From Tabrizicola thermarum (GTDB taxonomy: Bacteria > Pseudomonadota > Alphaproteobacteria > Rhodobacterales > Rhodobacteraceae): a stretch of DNA of 64,000 nucleotides. The stretch is taken from the NCBI RefSeq assembly GCF_003574395.1, contig NZ_KZ984538.1, forward strand, positions 1 to 64,000. The letters run 5' to 3'. The notes under the pieces are model-generated. The model was not told the origin of the DNA. It worked only from the letters and a program-made list of their open reading frames with translations, and did not search any database. The first letter of the stretch is position 1, and every line of letters starts with the position of its first letter. Positions 61,814 to 64,000 of the stretch are shown piece after piece. Made by a program: the position numbers and the translations under genes.

Positions 61814-62456
61814 TCGCCGCATCCAGGCGCCTGCGGGGCAGGATCACCAGCATCCCCGGCCGGTCGAAGCTCAGCGCCACCCGCCGCGCCACCACCCGGT
61901 TCGAGGCGCCGATCATCCCGTCCGGCGCGAACTCAAGCCCCGCGATCGGCCATTCCAGTCCCGCGCTGGTCCCACCAACCCGCCCCATCGGGAACAGCGA
62001 CAGGGGGTCGCCCGGCGCAAGGTCCAGCTCCAGCCGCGACGGGGCGGCAAAGGCAAAATCCTTCGGCCCGATCAGAAGACAGCGCCGCTCGGCCCTGGCG
62101 ATCAGCGTGGAAAAGGCCGCGAGCCCGTGGTCCAGCCGCGCGCCGGCAAAGCCCAGCGCAAGGACCAGCGGCGCCTCGATCAGCCGCAGCGCCTTGTCAA
62201 AGTCGGTCGTGACCTGTTCCGCGACAAGATGCTGCCGCGACTGGGGTATGGCCTGCCGCGCGGCCGGGGAAATCGAATCCATGTCGCCGATCACCGCCTC
62301 GGGCATGACCCCCAGCCGCAAAAGCCGATCCGCCCCGCCGTCGGCGGCCACAGGCACCGGCGCCCGCTTCAGCGCCAGGGCCAGATCACGGGCCGCAAAG
62401 GGGCCTCCCCCGGCCAGCGTGACACCTTGGGTTGACTGGACAATCGGCGATTTCAT
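61788..62456 (-). CDS. thiamine diphosphokinase
   Basis: A 222-residue enzyme converting thiamine and ATP to thiamine diphosphate. Conserved motifs are PVAADGGADRLLRLG, AVIGDMDSISPAA, TTDFDKALRL and GFAGARLDHGLA. The ATG at 62456 has no clear Shine-Dalgarno sequence (the upstream bases read GATACAGTCTTAC). A TTG start at 62507 is possible but adds a non-family stretch. Confidence 0.92.
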   Translation of the reverse strand: MKSPIVQSTQGVTLAGGGPFAARDLALALKRAPVPVAADGGADRLLRLGVMPEAVIGDMDSISPAARQAIPQSRQHLVAEQVTTDFDKALRLIEAPLVLALGFAGARLDHGLAAFSTLIARAERRCLLIGPKDFAFAAPSRLELDLAPGDPLSLFPMGRVGGTSAGLEWPIAGLEFAPDGMIGASNRVVARRVALSFDRPGMLVILPRRRLDAAIRALLAAP

Positions 62457-62592
62457 GTAAGACTGTATCCAATTAAGGCAGATTCCCCGGGCTCCGGCCA
62501 CAATCAATCCATCAAATTACCCCGGTCTGTCCATGCATTGGGACGGTCCGGAAGGGTATCGTAGGACGACCAAGGCGAAAGGCTGTCGAGTC

Positions 62593-64000
62593 ATGACAAG
62601 TGAAAGCAAGATCCTGACCGTATCCTACGGGACTTTCAGCTGCACGCTGGAAGGGTTCGAGAATCCCTTCGATACGATGAAGGCGATTGCCGAATACTTC
62701 CGCGATCTTGCCGCGCAGGACCGCCATTTCGGCGCCGAGCCGCCGCCGCCCGACGCCGCCATGCTGCACCGCCTGGCCGAGCGTGAGGTCGCGCGTCTGG
62801 CCGCCGCTTCGGCGCAGCGCAATCCGGGCCAGCCGGCCGAGGCGCTGGCCGATGGGCCCGCCGAAGCTGCCTCCGCCGAACCCGCCCCGGCCGAACCCGC
62901 CGTGGCTCCGCGCATCCTTTTCAACCGGGTCGCCCGCCGCACGTCGGCCGAGGCTGACGGCACGGATCTCCCGGTCGAGGAGGATGCTACCGCGTCTGAA
63001 CCCTCGCTGCAGGATGGCATCCCCGATGGGGTTGCTGCGAAACTGGCCCGCATCCGGCGCCTGGTGAACCCGGCAGCCGCAGACCTGACCACGCAAGCCT
63101 CGCCCGTCCTGGCCGAAGAGGCACTGGATGCCAATGCCGAGGACCGCTCCGATGTCGCTGCCCGTCTGGGCGCGCTGATCGCGGATGACGAACCGGCCCT
63201 TGACGCGGCACCGATGGCCGACGATCTGGCCGCCGACCCTGCCGATCTGCCCGCCGCCGAAGACGCCGCCCCCGCAACCGACCGCGTCGAGGAGGTTGCC
63301 GAGGACTTCGTGCCCTTCGTCGATCAGGCCGAGGACCTGCCGCCTGCCGCCGAGGCCGAAATGGCAATCGCCGCCGAAACGGTCGCGGACAGCGAAGCCC
63401 TTGCCGATCTTGCCGCGCTGGACGGTGTCAGCCCTGACGACGCGGCCACCGCTGCGGCCCTCGATGCCGCGCAGCCTCAGGAGACCCTCTCCCTCGACAG
63501 CGACGCGGCACCTGCATTCGAATCGTCCATGGCAGACCTCTCCGTCGTCACCGGGGACGAAGGGGCCGACCTGTCCCTCGCCGATCTGCCCGAAGCCGTC
63601 GCCGAGACTGTCGCCGAGACCGGGCCTGTCGCCGCCGAGGCGGATGCCGAAGAGACGGAGCTGGACAGCGCCCAGGGCAGAAAGCGCTCGCGCCGCCTGA
63701 CGTCGCGCGTCGTGCGTCTGCATCCCGATTCCCAGCCCGGGACGAACCGCGACCCGTCGGCGACACGCATCATGGACGGCGACAGCGAATCGGACGAGAT
63801 CGCGCGACTGATGCGGCAGGCCGAGGAAGTGATGGCCGAAGAGGCCAACCGCCGCCGGCAAGAGGCGCTGTCGCATCTCAAGGCTGCTGTGGTGTCCACC
63901 GAAGCCGACCGCGCCGACCTGGATTACGAGGCCCCCCGCGCCGACGTGAATCTCGACCCCTACCGCGACGACCTGGCCGAGGCGATCCAGCCCGATGCTC
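62593..64000 (+). CDS. large acidic Ala/Glu/Asp-rich protein, 3' end beyond the window
   Basis: Open for 469 codons from the ATG at 62593 (AAAGG ten bases upstream) to the edge. The first 55 residues look like a folded conserved domain ([20 protein letters not shown] then [20 protein letters not shown]). The rest seen is low-complexity, acidic and Ala/Pro-rich (repeated EAx[11 protein letters not shown]). A basic patch [17 protein letters not shown] and a helical stretch [20 protein letters not shown] lie near residues 365-435. Similar long proteins occur in Rhodobacteraceae without known function. No signal peptide. Confidence 0.85.
   Translation, partial: MTSESKILTVSYGTFSCTLEGFENPFDTMKAIAEYFRDLAAQDRHFGAEPPPPDAAMLHRLAEREVARLAAASAQRNPGQPAEALADGPAEAASAEPAPAEPAVAPRILFNRVARRTSAEADGTDLPVEEDATASEPSLQDGIPDGVAAKLARIRRLVNPAAADLTTQASPVLAEEALDANAEDRSDVAARLGALIADDEPALDAAPMADDLAADPADLPAAEDAAPATDRVEEVAEDFVPFVDQAEDLPPAAEAEMAIAAETVADSEALADLAALDGVSPDDAATAAALDAAQPQETLSLDSDAAPAFESSMADLSVVTGDEGADLSLADLPEAVAETVAETGPVAAEADAEETELDSAQGRKRSRRLTSRVVRLHPDSQPGTNRDPSATRIMDGDSESDEIARLMRQAEEVMAEEANRRRQEALSHLKAAVVSTEADRADLDYEAPRADVNLDPYRDDLAEAIQPDA

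Noticed and set aside
62640-62668. tRNA T-arm-like sequence (GGGTTCGAGAATCCC)
   Set aside because: No acceptor, D or anticodon arm can be built around it, and it lies within the conserved head of the large acidic protein.

Overview
This is a GC-rich chromosomal stretch (roughly two-thirds G+C) from an alphaproteobacterium. It most probably comes from the Rhodobacterales (Paracoccaceae; Rhodobacter, Tabrizicola or Gemmobacter-like). The pointers are the short prolyl-tRNA synthetase without an editing domain, a PmtA phospholipid N-methyltransferase of the Rhodobacter type, a ferredoxin very like R. capsulatus FdVI, an RpoH of the alphaproteobacterial type, an alphaproteobacterial LexA box, and the near-universal GTGA/ATGA coupling of genes. 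No rRNA, tRNA, CRISPR array, insertion sequence or prophage was seen.

Left part (1-25 kb). The left edge is a repeat-rich intergenic stretch before proS. It is followed by an aldo/keto reductase, a short membrane-protein/XRE operon, ThuA and HlyIII proteins, and a PepSY / cytochrome b561 / LuxR operon. Next come AI-2E exporter, hdaA and ppk1 (replication control and polyphosphate), mmcB, an outer-membrane DUF481 protein and a LysR regulator, then oligoendopeptidase F and an oxidoreductase. A membrane-lipid block psd-pssA-pmtA takes phosphatidylserine through phosphatidylethanolamine to phosphatidylcholine. Beside it lie rpoH, a DUF4189 protein, a YjhX-like protein and rluD.

Middle part (25-46 kb). 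A hybrid histidine kinase is followed by a polyamine-type ABC importer (ATPase, two permeases, binding protein) bracketed by two amidases. Then comes a nonulosonic acid (sialic/legionaminic-type) surface-sugar locus. Its CMP-sugar synthetase, SDR and Gfo/Idh oxidoreductase are on the plus strand. They converge on a fully overlapping seven-gene minus-strand operon: neuB, a GT25 transferase, a SAM-fold protein, a GT-A-type transferase, neuC and two WaaA-like GT30 transferases. Base composition drops in several of these genes, as expected of exchangeable polysaccharide loci. A thpR / deacetylase / glutathione peroxidase operon follows.

Right part (46-64 kb). This is mostly housekeeping: NUDIX, DUF1178, a MarR-type regulator, sdhE, aspartate aminotransferase, ferredoxin, degP, hflK-hflC-DUF2065, gor, rpiA, an EF-hand protein, two tandem GSTs coupled to sdaA, an EamA exporter and thiamine diphosphokinase. 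The window ends inside a long acidic Ala/Glu/Asp-rich protein. The oddest item is at about 50.3 kb: an intact small ORF equal to the C-terminal OB-fold of the error-prone polymerase DnaE2, directly behind a perfect GTTC-N7-GTTC LexA box. It looks like the remains of an SOS mutagenesis cassette.

Three families of dispersed repeats recur in intergenic DNA. One is a two-hairpin element (438-500, 23569-23630, 47072-47133). One is a GGAGTATTT element (22995-23027, 32271-32324, 60655-60714). The third is made of TTCGAA-centred palindromes.
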